Assembly: GCF_001423615.1 (NCBI RefSeq)
Contig: NZ_LMOU01000001.1
Location: 1,543,590 to 1,607,589 of the forward strand
Source: Microbacterium sp. Leaf159
Lineage (GTDB): Bacteria > Actinomycetota > Actinomycetes > Actinomycetales > Microbacteriaceae
Reading direction: 5' to 3'
Length of the DNA stretch: 64,000 nt
Shown: in pieces, positions 1-8,402 of the stretch
Layout: the number at the start of each line of letters is the position of its first letter
Numbering within the stretch: position 1 is the first letter of the stretch
Translations under genes and position numbers: made by a program
Notes under the pieces: model-generated
The model's database searches: none
What the model saw: the letters and a program-made list of their open reading frames with translations, nothing else
What the model was told of the DNA's origin: nothing

Positions 1-1274
1 GTCATCTCAGCAGCGGCATCCTTCGTCGCCGTGGCGACGTCCTTCTGCCCGCTGAGGATCGCCTGGATCATCGAGTTGGTGGTCTTCTTGGCCTGCACGG
101 CGCCGAAGTTCGGGGTCACCGGCACGGATGCGCCACCCTCGACCATCTGCTGCGCGAACGGAGCGACGAGCGGGTCGGTCGAGGCCAGGGCCTCTTCCAT
201 CGCCGACTGGACTCCGGGGAAGTATCCGGTCTCGTCGGCCCACTTCTCGGCGAACTCGCCCGTGGTCATGAGCTTGACGAACTGCCACGCGAGGTCGGCG
301 TTCTCGGTCGTGTTGAAGACCGACAGGTGCGAGCCGCCGAGCACGGACGGAGCGATTCCGCCGTCCTCACCGGGGATCACAGCGGCGCCGATCTTGCCAT
401 CGAGCTCGGGGTTCGCCTCGATCAGAGCCTTCGGAGTCCACGAGCCCGAGAGCATCATGGCGACGTTGCCCTGCGTGAACGAGTCACGGAGGTCCGTCTC
501 CTTCCACGTGGTGGCGCCGGCCGACGAGAAGCCGTGCTCGGTCGCGAGTCCCGTGTAGAACTCGATGCCGGCCTGCGACTCCTTGCTGTCGAGCTCACTC
601 GTCCAGGTCTTGCCGTCGAGGGTCGCGACCTCGCCGCCCGCGCCCCACACCCAGGGGTAGACCTGGAACTCGGCGTCTCCGGCGACGGGGAAGGGGAGCA
701 TGTCGGGCTTGGCGGCCTTGATGGCCTCACCGGCGGTGACGATGTCGTCCCAGGTCTTCGGGGCCTCGAGGCCGAGCTCCTCGAACACGTCGGTGCGGTA
801 GACGATCGAGCGGACACCGGCGTACCACGGCATGCCGTAGAGCTCGTCCTCGTAGGTCCCGGCGACCGCGAGGCCCTCGACGAGGTCGTCGCGCAGGCCC
901 TTCTCGGCGTCGACGTACTCGTCGAGCGGCTCGAGCGCGCCCGCGTCGGCGAACTCGGCGGTCCAGGTCGTGCCGGTCTCGGCGATGTCGGGCGTGGTGC
1001 CACCGGCGATCGACGTGACGAAGCGGTCGTGGGCGTCGGCCCACTGGATCTCCTCGATCTTGACCGTGGCTCCGGTCTCGTCTTCGAAGGCGTCCGAGAC
1101 CTCGTCGTAGAACGCGCTCGCGTCGGGGTTGGTGCCCTTCATGATCCAGACGGTGAGCTCCTGGCCCTCTCCGTCGACGGCTCCACCGTTGTCGGCGCCA
1201 CCGCCGGCGCAGGCCGCCAGGCCCAGGGTGGCCACGGCGCCGAGCGCCACGGCCGGAAGAATGCGCTTGTGCAT
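1..1274 (-). CDS. Sugar-type ABC transporter substrate-binding lipoprotein (C-terminus outside window)
   Basis: Family 1 extracellular solute-binding protein that would capture a carbohydrate outside the membrane for an ABC importer. The start is the ATG at 1274, preceded by an AGGAG site. A lipoprotein signal follows: basic MHKR, a hydrophobic stretch and the lipobox LAAC with Cys22. The body has segments typical of the fold, such as GGTTPDIAETGTTW near residue 91 and GMPWYAGVRSIVYR near residue 147. About 424 residues lie inside the window; family members are usually 420-440, so only the extreme C-terminus is missing. The permease genes would lie to the left. The ligand cannot be told from the sequence. 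Confidence 0.9.
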   Translation of the reverse strand, partial: MHKRILPAVALGAVATLGLAACAGGGADNGGAVDGEGQELTVWIMKGTNPDASAFYDEVSDAFEDETGATVKIEEIQWADAHDRFVTSIAGGTTPDIAETGTTWTAEFADAGALEPLDEYVDAEKGLRDDLVEGLAVAGTYEDELYGMPWYAGVRSIVYRTDVFEELGLEAPKTWDDIVTAGEAIKAAKPDMLPFPVAGDAEFQVYPWVWGAGGEVATLDGKTWTSELDSKESQAGIEFYTGLATEHGFSSAGATTWKETDLRDSFTQGNVAMMLSGSWTPKALIEANPELDGKIGAAVIPGEDGGIAPSVLGGSHLSVFNTTENADLAWQFVKLMTTGEFAEKWADETGYFPGVQSAMEEALASTDPLVAPFAQQMVEGGASVPVTPNFGAVQAKKTTNSMIQAILSGQKDVATATKDAAAEM

Positions 1275-1418
1275 CAGGGTTCTCCTCTTTGAACGTCCTG
1301 GCGGCATCGGGTGCCTACCACGTAGGAAAAAGTATTCATCACTAACTAATTCCCTGCAAGTTATTCTCAGAAACGTCATGCGGCCGTAACATCGTGCTCC
1401 GCGGGTAGGCTCTGCGGC
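1275..1418 (-). promoter_or_regulatory. Divergent promoter region of the sugar-binding protein, with a candidate operator
   Basis: This is an AT-rich island in GC-rich DNA. On the minus strand TTGCAG is followed after 18 bases by ATACTT, a plausible -35/-10 pair. Just downstream, 1314-1326 holds the small inverted repeat CCTAC-CAC-GTAGG, a possible repressor site of the kind common upstream of sugar transporters. On the plus strand TAGGCT at 1406-1411 sits 7 bases before the LCP gene's ATG. Sequence reading only; no regulator gene is adjacent. Confidence 0.45.
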
Positions 1419-2678
1419 ATGTCAGGGGCTCTCGACGACGCGAAGCGCACCACGGTCGCGCGCCATGCCGACCTGCCGACACCGAGTGCGCTGTCGACCT
1501 TCCTCAAGCTCCTCGGCGTCGCGCTGAGCGTGCTCCTCGTCTCCTCCATCGCCGTGGCCGGCTTCGTCTTCGTCGATGTACTGAACAGGGTCGGCGAGGG
1601 CGCGGTCGCACTGGAGGACGACGCGGAGGTGGCCCCTCCCTCACTCGGCGCCTACCCGAGCGACAAGGCCTTCAGCATCCTCATCGTAGGCACGGACGAG
1701 TGCGGAGAGGTCTCGACGCAGCTGCTCGGTGAGCGCTGCGAGAAGAGCGACGAGGGGTCACGCAACGATGTGAACCTGCTCGTGCATGTGTCGGCGGCTC
1801 CCCGCAACGTCACCGTCGTGTCGTTCCCCCGCGACCTGATGGTCGAGGTTCCCGAGTGCACGCGCGACGACGGCTCGACCGCGTCGTCGATGGCGAAGGC
1901 ACCGCTCAACTCGCTCTTCGACCACGCCGGCATCTCGTGCATCGCGAAGACCGTCAGCGACCTCAGCGGCATCCCTATTGAGTTCGCGGCCAAGATCAGC
2001 TTCGACGGCGTGATCGCGATCACCGACGCGATCGGCGGGGTCGAGGTGTGCGTCGCCGGCGAGGGCATCCATGATTCGCAGGCGGGCATCGATCTACCCG
2101 TGGGGACCCACACCGTCTCGGGAGCGAACGCTCTCGCCTTCATCCGCACCAGACACGGTGTGGGCGACGAGAGCGACCTCGCCCGCATCTCGAACCAGCA
2201 GCAGTACATGTCGCGTCTGGCGAAGAAGATCCTGAGCGCAGAGACGCTGACCGATCCGTCGAAGGTGCTGCGACTGATGAACACGGTCGCCGACAACATC
2301 GTGCCCAGTGAATCGCTCAGCAACGCGCTCACCCTCACCCAGCTCGCGCTGGCATTGAAGGACGTGCGGTTCTCGGACTTCGTCTTCGTGCAGTACCCGA
2401 ATCTGGACGACCCCGACAACCCGGGGATCAAGGTCGTTCCCGACTATGACGCCGCCGAACCGCTCTGGGCGGCGCTGATCGCCGGCGAGCCGATCACGCT
2501 CTCGGGCGACGTCGCGACGAATCGCAGCGTCGAACTCGCGACCCCGCCCGCGACCGGAGAGACCCCCGAGACCGCCGCCCCGTCCGAGGTGCCCGAGACC
2601 CGCGCGACGCTGCCTCCGGAGATCTCGGGTCAGAGCGTCGATCAGGACACCTGCTCGGTCGGCAACCAGGCGAAGTGA
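1419..2678 (+). CDS. LytR-CpsA-Psr (LCP) family cell-wall glycopolymer ligase
   Basis: LCP proteins transfer lipid-linked anionic or arabinogalactan-type polymers onto peptidoglycan at the outer face of the membrane. The 419-residue protein has a short cytoplasmic N-terminus, one membrane segment around residues 27-52, then the extracellular LCP domain. Visible landmarks are NDVNLLVHV, FPRDLMVEVP and the polyprenyl-phosphate-binding stretch ALAFIRTRHGVGDESDLAR with the family's arginines and aspartates. The C-terminal 60 residues are rich in Thr, Pro and Glu and look disordered. TAGGCT at 1406-1411, 7 bases before the ATG, and the absence of a Shine-Dalgarno suggest a leaderless message. The polymer transferred is unknown. 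Confidence 0.88.
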   Translation: MSGALDDAKRTTVARHADLPTPSALSTFLKLLGVALSVLLVSSIAVAGFVFVDVLNRVGEGAVALEDDAEVAPPSLGAYPSDKAFSILIVGTDECGEVSTQLLGERCEKSDEGSRNDVNLLVHVSAAPRNVTVVSFPRDLMVEVPECTRDDGSTASSMAKAPLNSLFDHAGISCIAKTVSDLSGIPIEFAAKISFDGVIAITDAIGGVEVCVAGEGIHDSQAGIDLPVGTHTVSGANALAFIRTRHGVGDESDLARISNQQQYMSRLAKKILSAETLTDPSKVLRLMNTVADNIVPSESLSNALTLTQLALALKDVRFSDFVFVQYPNLDDPDNPGIKVVPDYDAAEPLWAALIAGEPITLSGDVATNRSVELATPPATGETPETAAPSEVPETRATLPPEISGQSVDQDTCSVGNQAK

Positions 2679-2695
2679 GCGCGTAGTCTCGGATC

Positions 2696-3556
2696 ATGGG
2701 CAGGACGCGAGCACGAGACACCGAGCATCCTCAGGCCCGACTCGACCACGGCGGCATCGCGCGCATCGTGCCGTCGGAGTTCACGAGCGGGTTCGAGCTC
2801 ATCGTCGACGACACCCCGCAGTCGCACGTCGACCTGGACGACCCCACCCATCTGCACTTCGAGTACATCGTGCGCATGGGCGCGGTGATCGACCAGCTGC
2901 CGACCGGTCCCCTCACCGCCGTGCATCTCGGCGCCGGCGCACTGACCATCCCCCGTTACATCGATGCCACGAGGCCCGGCTCCCGCCAGCAGGTCATCGA
3001 GCTCGAGGCGCCGTTGGCGACCCTCGTGCGCGAGCACCTTCCGCTGCCCAAGGGCGCCGCGATCCGACTGCGCATCGGTGATGCCCGCGAGGGCGTCAAG
3101 CGACTGCCGGCGGCCATCATCGGCAGCTGCGACCTGGTCGTCTCGGACGTGTACTCGGGTGCGCAGACGCCCGCCCACCTGACCAGCCTGGAGTTCTACC
3201 GCGAGCTCGCAGAACTGCTCTCCCCCGGCGGCGTCCTGCTCGTGAACGTCGCAGACGGCCCCGGCCTCGCCTTCGCCCGCCGACAGGTCGCGACGATCGC
3301 GGAGGTGCTTCCCGAGATCGGAGTCCTCGCCGACACGCAGGTGCTCAAGGGACGCCGCTTCGGCAACCTCGTGATCGCCGCCTCGGCCGCACCGCTGCCC
3401 ACCGAGTGGCTGCCGCGGATGCTCGCGGCAGGCCCCCATCCGGCCAAGATCGCCCAGGGCGCCGAGGTGACCGCCTTCGTGCAGGGCGCGCGAGTCGTGA
3501 CAGATGCGGATGCCGTGGCATCCCCCCGCCCGGACGCATCGCTCTTCCTGCGCTGA
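2696..3556 (+). CDS. Spermidine-synthase-like methyltransferase-fold protein
   Basis: A 286-residue Rossmann-fold protein of the spermidine synthase/SAM-dependent methyltransferase superfamily. The nucleotide-binding loop is VHLGAGALTIPRYI near residue 82, followed by the acidic strand end VIELEAPL and the active-site-like DVYSGAQTPAHLTS near residue 150. Similar stand-alone proteins in actinobacteria are annotated as spermidine synthase, but many do not make polyamines, so the reaction is open. The ATG lies 6 bases after TAGTCT (2684-2689) with no Shine-Dalgarno, so a leaderless transcript is likely even though LCP ends only 17 bases upstream. Codons near 3508-3523 form a GGATGC-N4-GCATCC palindrome. 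Confidence 0.78.
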   Translation: MGRTRARDTEHPQARLDHGGIARIVPSEFTSGFELIVDDTPQSHVDLDDPTHLHFEYIVRMGAVIDQLPTGPLTAVHLGAGALTIPRYIDATRPGSRQQVIELEAPLATLVREHLPLPKGAAIRLRIGDAREGVKRLPAAIIGSCDLVVSDVYSGAQTPAHLTSLEFYRELAELLSPGGVLLVNVADGPGLAFARRQVATIAEVLPEIGVLADTQVLKGRRFGNLVIAASAAPLPTEWLPRMLAAGPHPAKIAQGAEVTAFVQGARVVTDADAVASPRPDASLFLR

Positions 3557-3658
3557 GCGCATCGATCTCGATCCGGATGCGAGCCCGTGGGGCGTGCCGC
3601 CCCGACGAGCGCGCGGTCGCGAGGCACACTTGTCGGGGGACGCTGCGGAAGGAGAGCA

Positions 3659-4186
3659 ATGAGTTTCATCCAGGGTTACGACCAGGAGAGCCTTCGCGAG
3701 CTGGTCGACCTCGGTGAATGTGCGGCACGGCTCGAGGAGATCGAGGGCCAGCGCAGTCTTCCCGCACTGCTGGAGCGCGTCTGGCTGCTGAAGGTCCTCG
3801 ACCGTCTCGACGAAGCCCTTCCGCTCGCCGATGAGGCCGTCCGCCAGTCGCGCATGGCCGGCACCCGCAAGGACGTCCTCCGTGCACGCGTGCTGCACGC
3901 CACGATCCTGCAGCACCGCGGAGCCTATGCCGCGGCCGAGCAGGAGCTCGCGACCTGCGCGGCGGAGGCCGAAGGGCAGCGCTGGGTGTCGATCGCCGCT
4001 TTCGCGCACCACCATCACGGCAAGAACGCGTACGAGGCCGGCGACTACGAGACGGCCCGCGAGAGCTTCAAGCAGTCCCTGTTCCTCCGGCGTGAAGCAG
4101 GCGCAGAGGATCGTGAGCTCGAGACCGTTCTGCTCGCGATCGAGGCCGCCGAACGCCGCCGTACGTCACAGCTCGTCTCGGGCTGA
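3659..4186 (+). CDS. Tetratricopeptide-repeat protein
   Basis: A soluble, all-helical protein of 175 residues. Paired helices with TPR spacing run through its length, for example LLKVLDRLDEALPLADEAVR, then VLHATILQHRGAYAAAEQEL, then GKNAYEAGDYETARESFKQS near residues 122-141. Such proteins are usually scaffolds or partners for other proteins; no enzymatic motif is visible. I chose the ATG at 3659 because GGAGAG lies just upstream and the protein is then compact; an upstream in-frame start at 3587 is possible but adds arginine-rich, unconserved-looking sequence. The partner is unknown. Confidence 0.75.
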   Translation: MSFIQGYDQESLRELVDLGECAARLEEIEGQRSLPALLERVWLLKVLDRLDEALPLADEAVRQSRMAGTRKDVLRARVLHATILQHRGAYAAAEQELATCAAEAEGQRWVSIAAFAHHHHGKNAYEAGDYETARESFKQSLFLRREAGAEDRELETVLLAIEAAERRRTSQLVSG

Positions 4187-4232
4187 CGCGTTCCTGCGTC
4201 GCGATGTCGGCGGCATGGCTTAGCCTGATCGC

Positions 4233-4721
4233 ATGGCGGAACTTGACCGGGTGCGCGTCTGGGGCGAGGCACTGATCACGCTGCATCTCGATGACAGCTG
4301 GTCGTTCGGCTTCGACAATGCGAAGCGTCGTGCCGGGCAGTGCGATTACACGAAGAAACGCATCACCGTGTCGCGCTATCTGGCGGCGCGTTTCGAGGAC
4401 GACGAGATCCATCAGGTGCTGCTGCACGAGGTCGCGCACGCGCTGGCCGGGCATGAGGCGGCTCATGGCTCAGCCTGGAAGCGGGTGGCCCGCGACCTCG
4501 GCTACGTCGGCGGAACGACGCACCACGGCGAGACAGCGGTCGAGCTCGCACCGTGGGTGGGTGCATGCCCCTCGGGTCACGTCACCTACCGCCACCGGCG
4601 TCCCTCGCGGGCGACGTCGTGCGCGCGGTGCTCGCGGTCGTACGACGCTCGTTATCTCTTCGAATGGACGCGCCGCGAGATCACGGCCGACACCCGGCTC
4701 GCAGCGCAGATATCGCGCTGA
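4233..4721 (+). CDS. SprT-like zinc metalloprotein
   Basis: A 162-residue SprT-like protein. The zinc-protease motif HEVAH is at residues 65-69, with a further histidine in AGHEAAHG just after it. A C-terminal zinc-ribbon follows: CPSGH near residue 110 and CARC near residue 130. In eukaryotes the related SPRTN cleaves DNA-protein crosslinks; bacterial members are uncharacterised, so a role in DNA-linked proteolysis is only inference. The start is the ATG 6 bases after TAGCCT (4221-4226), with no Shine-Dalgarno, a leaderless pattern. It is monocistronic and faces DUF3054. Confidence 0.83.
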   Translation: MAELDRVRVWGEALITLHLDDSWSFGFDNAKRRAGQCDYTKKRITVSRYLAARFEDDEIHQVLLHEVAHALAGHEAAHGSAWKRVARDLGYVGGTTHHGETAVELAPWVGACPSGHVTYRHRRPSRATSCARCSRSYDARYLFEWTRREITADTRLAAQISR

Positions 4722-4756
4722 GCCGCCGTCGCACCGGCACGGTCACTCGGAACGGG

Positions 4757-5254
4757 TCAGCGTGAGTGCTGGTCCGAGTCGGGATCATCGTCGCGTGTCT
4801 GCGACGGCTCTGCGGCTGCGCTCCCTTCGGCTGCGTCCGCGTCGGCGGGGGTCGCGTCATGCGCCCTTTCGTCCGCACTACGGTTGTCGCGAGCACGTGC
4901 CGCACGGCGACGGAGCAGTGCTGCGACAGCGCGCCACCCGATCAGGAAGACTCCGAGCACGAGCGTCGCGACGATGATGAAGGCGACCTGAGCGGTGTCG
5001 CCCGAGGCGACGCGAAGGAGCAGCCCCCCGACGACCGTGACGGCCCAGACGACCGCGCCCCAGGCGAGCGACCAGGGCCGGCGCGGCCTGCCCGGAAGCA
5101 GCGCGGCGACGAAGTGGCCGACGAGGAGCGCGACGATGAAGGGCCAGGCGGTCAGCAGGAATCCGCCGGGATCCTCGTCGTGCGACGCACGACCGATCAC
5201 GGCGAAGACGAGCACCAGGACGGCGTCGAGGACGAGAGCGGGGACGAACCTCAT
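4757..5254 (-). CDS. DUF3054 family membrane protein
   Basis: A 165-residue integral membrane protein with about four hydrophobic segments between residues 4 and 115 and a charged, disordered C-terminal tail rich in Ala, Asp and Arg. The pattern (HDEDPGGFLLTAWPF, PRRPWSLAWGAVVWAVTV) is that of DUF3054, a family largely restricted to actinobacteria and some archaea and without known function. The ATG at 5254 follows TAGGGT (5266-5261 on the minus strand) by 6 bases, again leaderless in appearance. Confidence 0.8.
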   Translation of the reverse strand: MRFVPALVLDAVLVLVFAVIGRASHDEDPGGFLLTAWPFIVALLVGHFVAALLPGRPRRPWSLAWGAVVWAVTVVGGLLLRVASGDTAQVAFIIVATLVLGVFLIGWRAVAALLRRRAARARDNRSADERAHDATPADADAAEGSAAAEPSQTRDDDPDSDQHSR

Positions 5255-5326
5255 GCCACGACCCTACGTCGAGGGCGCCGAAACAGGTGCCGAGTGCGCG
5301 GCCTGTTGCCCGAGTGGGTCGACGTA

Positions 5327-5983
5327 TCAGTCGAAGGCGACGAACAGCCCGTCGCGGAGCACGGGAACGACATCGTGCGCGTCGAGTTCGGCGGCGGCGA
5401 CGGTCGACGTGGGGACGAGCCCTGCCGATGTGATCCGCCCTGTCGCGTCCACACCTTCAGCGATCTCGCGCGCGGATCCGCTGGCGCTGATCATGTGCCG
5501 CAGAGCCCTCTTGAGAGCCCGGAATCCTTCAGCGGCGACCGCCGCGTCCGGAGCGGTGTGGTCGATGCCGAGATCCGTCAAAGCGGCGATGACCGCGCCT
5601 GAGCCGAGGTGGTCCTCCACCGCGAAGCGCACGACTCCTGCAGCATCCGCCTCTCCTGCGGCGATCACGGCGACCGAGGTGCGGGCCTGCCTGCGCTCCT
5701 GCACCGTCGCCACGGCGCGCGCCACGGCCGAGGCGTTGCGAAGGCTGCCGACGAGCACCACGGATTCCGCCGCACGCGCGGCGACCGCGGCACCGTTGCG
5801 GGACCAGCCGACGGCATCCTCGAGAGAGACCGACGATCCGGATGCGACCGCATCCGCCACCGTCGACGAGAAGCGCAGGACGTCGACGACCACGACGACG
5901 TCGGCGGACGCGAGACGGTCGAGCCCGTCGACGCCCCAGTCGAGGCGCACCTGATACGTGGACTGATCGAACGGAGACGGCAT
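5327..5983 (-). CDS. ComB-like 2-phosphosulfolactate phosphatase family protein
   Basis: A 218-residue homologue of ComB, the Mg-dependent acid phosphatase that makes sulfolactate during coenzyme M synthesis in methanogens. Recognisable stretches are VVVVVDVLRFSSTV near residue 30, VVLVGSLRNASAVARAV near 76, and IAAGEADAAGVVRFAVED followed by LGSGAVIAAL. Actinobacteria have no coenzyme M pathway of this type, so the physiological substrate is unknown. The ATG at 5983 lies 6 bases after TAGGCT (5995-5990, minus strand). Its coding sequence contains one of four GGATGC-N4-GCATCC palindromes (5840-5855). Confidence 0.8.
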   Translation of the reverse strand: MPSPFDQSTYQVRLDWGVDGLDRLASADVVVVVDVLRFSSTVADAVASGSSVSLEDAVGWSRNGAAVAARAAESVVLVGSLRNASAVARAVATVQERRQARTSVAVIAAGEADAAGVVRFAVEDHLGSGAVIAALTDLGIDHTAPDAAVAAEGFRALKRALRHMISASGSAREIAEGVDATGRITSAGLVPTSTVAAAELDAHDVVPVLRDGLFVAFD

Positions 5984-6016
5984 CCGTCCAGCCTAGAACG
6001 ACGCCGCACGAGCCCA

Positions 6017-6047
6017 GGCCCCGATGACGAACCGAGTCATCGGGGCC
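6017..6047 (-). terminator. Hairpin terminator downstream of the ABC exporter operon
   Basis: A perfect 12-bp stem (GGCCCCGATGAC against its complement, 6017-6028 and 6036-6047) with a 7-base loop lies 33 bases beyond the permease stop codon. There is no clear T-run on either side, as is common in high-GC actinobacteria. It could also serve the ComB gene's upstream side as an insulator. Confidence 0.6.
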
Positions 6048-6079
6048 CGGGCGGCTGCAGCTCCCCCGGCCGGCTCGAG

Positions 6080-7552
6080 TCAGTCGGCGGCGAGCGCCTC
6101 GACAGGAGCCACCCGGGTGGCGAGCCTGGTCGGTGCGGCGGCGGCGACCAGGGTGAGCACGGCGGTCGCCGCGACGATGATGACGATCGGCAGCCAGGGC
6201 ACGTGCGGTGCGACGAGCCCCGCCGGTTCGAAGTCCGGAAGCGTGGGCGTCGAGCCGAGCAGCGACTGCGCCGCGATCCATCCGTAGACGATGCCGAGGA
6301 CGAGACCGGTCAGAGTGGCTGCGACCGTGATGTGTGTGGCCTCGAGCAGCACCATGCGGCGCACCTGACCGTTGGACAGGCCGATCGATCTCAGCAGCCC
6401 GAGTTCACGGCGGCGCTGCACGACCCCGATCGTGAGCAGGTTGACGAGTCCGACGGCGGCGATGACCGCCGACACGGCCACGAGGACCATCATCACGGCG
6501 GCGAACGCGTCGAACGGCGTGAAGAACTCTGCGGGGATGTCGCCCTCGACCTGGCCTATCAGCATCTGTTTGACCGACTCGAGCGCGACGGCGAACATCG
6601 TGACGAGCGTGACGCCCATGACCACGCCGATCGCCATGCGGGACGACCGCTCGGGGTAGCGCAGCGCGTTCTCTGCGGCGAGCCGCGCGGTGGCGCTCGA
6701 TCCGAACATCCGCCCCACCAGACGCAGCACGGGCGGCATGAACAGCACCGAGCCGAGTGCGAGCCCTGTGAACGAGAGCAGTCCTCCGAAGAAGGCGACG
6801 ACGACACCGAGCGGATGCACCAGCCCCACCACCACGCCCGCTGCGAGGAGGACCGCGCCCGAGACGAGCAGCACCCAGGCACCGATGTGGCGACCGGCGC
6901 GCGAGACCTCTTCGTGGGTGCGCTCGACCGAGCCGCCGATCGCCTGCAGCGGCGTGACCGCGAGGACCCTGCGGGATCCGGCCCAGGCCGCAGCCCATGT
7001 GGTCAGGGCGACGCCCACGGCAGGCAGAGCGATGAACGGCTGTGCGAGCGAGAACCCCTCCGACACGTTCGCGATGAGGCTGCTGCCGATCTGGACGCCG
7101 ATCGCGGCGATTCCCAGTCCCGCGAGCAGGCCGAGGGCTGCGCCGATGACGCCGACGACGAATCCCTGCTTCCCCACCTCCGCGCGCTGCGACCGAGCGG
7201 TCGCACCGATCAGGCGCATGAGTGCGATCTGACGCGTGCGGCCCGCGATGATCGTCGAGAACGTGTTGGCGGTGACGATCGCCGCGACGTACATCGCGAC
7301 GCCCGTGAGCAGGATCGAGAGCAGGCCGACGATGAAGGCGAGGGTCTCGCTGTCGCCGATGAACGGGTCGGCCTGCAGCACTGCGCCCAGATAGGCGGTG
7401 GTCTCGACCAGCACCACTCCGAACGCAGCAGAAAGAGCGGCGACGAGGATGCTGGCACCCATGCCGCGGTCGCGCAGCCAGCTGAGGCGCGGACCGGTCG
7501 CCGTGGTCTGCGGCACGACCGTGCGGGTCGGGGAGTCGATGACGGCGCTCAT
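6080..7552 (-). CDS. ABC exporter permease with two FtsX domains
   Basis: A 490-residue membrane protein of the MacB/FtsX permease class, which move lipoproteins, peptides or antibiotics, or act as mechanotransducers. A first hydrophobic segment near residues 32-55 is followed by FtsX domain one (TFSTIIAGRTRQIALMRLIGATARSQ style coupling helix near residue 105) and, after a linker, FtsX domain two near residues 365-490 with the coupling helix RRRELGLLRSIGLSNGQVRR. The gene starts at an ATGA overlap with the ATPase gene, so the two are translationally coupled. The kinase/regulator pair just upstream on the same strand probably controls it, as in peptide-antibiotic sensing modules. Confidence 0.87.
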   Translation of the reverse strand: MSAVIDSPTRTVVPQTTATGPRLSWLRDRGMGASILVAALSAAFGVVLVETTAYLGAVLQADPFIGDSETLAFIVGLLSILLTGVAMYVAAIVTANTFSTIIAGRTRQIALMRLIGATARSQRAEVGKQGFVVGVIGAALGLLAGLGIAAIGVQIGSSLIANVSEGFSLAQPFIALPAVGVALTTWAAAWAGSRRVLAVTPLQAIGGSVERTHEEVSRAGRHIGAWVLLVSGAVLLAAGVVVGLVHPLGVVVAFFGGLLSFTGLALGSVLFMPPVLRLVGRMFGSSATARLAAENALRYPERSSRMAIGVVMGVTLVTMFAVALESVKQMLIGQVEGDIPAEFFTPFDAFAAVMMVLVAVSAVIAAVGLVNLLTIGVVQRRRELGLLRSIGLSNGQVRRMVLLEATHITVAATLTGLVLGIVYGWIAAQSLLGSTPTLPDFEPAGLVAPHVPWLPIVIIVAATAVLTLVAAAAPTRLATRVAPVEALAAD

Positions 7553-8310
7553 GCCGCCACCTCGGCGGCGAGCATGTACGCCGAGATCTCCTCGGCGCTC
7601 TGGCGGGGGTGGTCGGCGACGATGCGTCCGTCACCGAGGAAGAGCACGCGGTCCGCGTGGCTGGCCGCGATCGCGTCGTGGGTCACCATCGCGATGGACT
7701 GCCCGTGCTCGCGGCTCGCCGTGGCCAGCAGCTGCAGCACCTCGCGCCCGGTCTTGGAGTCGAGGTTCCCGGTCGGCTCGTCCGCGAAGACGAGATCGGG
7801 CGCGGTGGCAAGGGCTCTCGCGATCGCGACGCGCTGCTGCTGTCCTCCCGAGAGCTGATGCGGACGGTGCTGCAAACGGGAGCCGAGCCCGAGCGTCTCG
7901 ATCAGTCCGTCGATGCGGGCCTTCTCGATCGCGCTGGGGCGTCGGCCGTCGAGTTCGAACGGCAGCATGATGTTTCCGAGCGCCGTGAGAGTCGGCACCA
8001 GGTTGAATGCCTGGAAGATGAAGCCGACGCGGCGGCGGCGCAGGATCGTCAGATCGAGGTCGCCGAGGCCGGTGATCTCGGTGTCTCCGATCCAGGCGCG
8101 TCCCTGCGTGGGGGTGTCGAGGCCCGCCATGATGTGCATGAGCGTGGACTTGCCCGAGCCGGAGGGGCCCATGATCGCGGTGAACTGACCGCGGCGGATG
8201 CCGACGCTGACGTCGTCGAGCGCGCGGACGGTTCCCTCGCCGGCGCCGTAGGTCTTGTCGAGGTGCTGGACGCGGGCCGCGAGCCCGAGGTCGGTGGTCG
8301 TGATCTCCAT
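7549..8310 (-). CDS. ABC exporter ATP-binding protein (MacB/LolD class)
   Basis: A 253-residue nucleotide-binding subunit energising the FtsX-type permease. Visible motifs are Walker [10 protein letters not shown] near residue 49, the Q-loop FIFQAFNLVPTLTA, signature [15 protein letters not shown] near residue 153, Walker B LVFADEPTGNLDS and the switch histidine in MVTHD. DEPTGNLDS is the hallmark of the LolD/MacB group. The ATG at 8310 follows TAGCGT (8322-8317, minus strand) by 6 bases, so this operon seems to have its own leaderless promoter within the 92 bases separating it from the response regulator. Confidence 0.9.
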   Translation of the reverse strand: MEITTTDLGLAARVQHLDKTYGAGEGTVRALDDVSVGIRRGQFTAIMGPSGSGKSTLMHIMAGLDTPTQGRAWIGDTEITGLGDLDLTILRRRRVGFIFQAFNLVPTLTALGNIMLPFELDGRRPSAIEKARIDGLIETLGLGSRLQHRPHQLSGGQQQRVAIARALATAPDLVFADEPTGNLDSKTGREVLQLLATASREHGQSIAMVTHDAIAASHADRVLFLGDGRIVADHPRQSAEEISAYMLAAEVAA

Positions 8311-8402
8311 GCTTCGACGCTACGGAGCGCTCCCCCGTCGCCGCGTCGCCCTGGCGACGCATCCGCGTACATCGCAAGGATGATCCCGCGATCGACCTCG
8401 AG

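Noticed and set aside
5609..7858. Very long plus-strand open frame over the ABC exporter permease
   Set aside because: It runs antisense to the clear FtsX permease and ATPase genes, is extremely rich in Arg, His and Asp and has no recognisable domain; long antisense frames are expected at this GC content.
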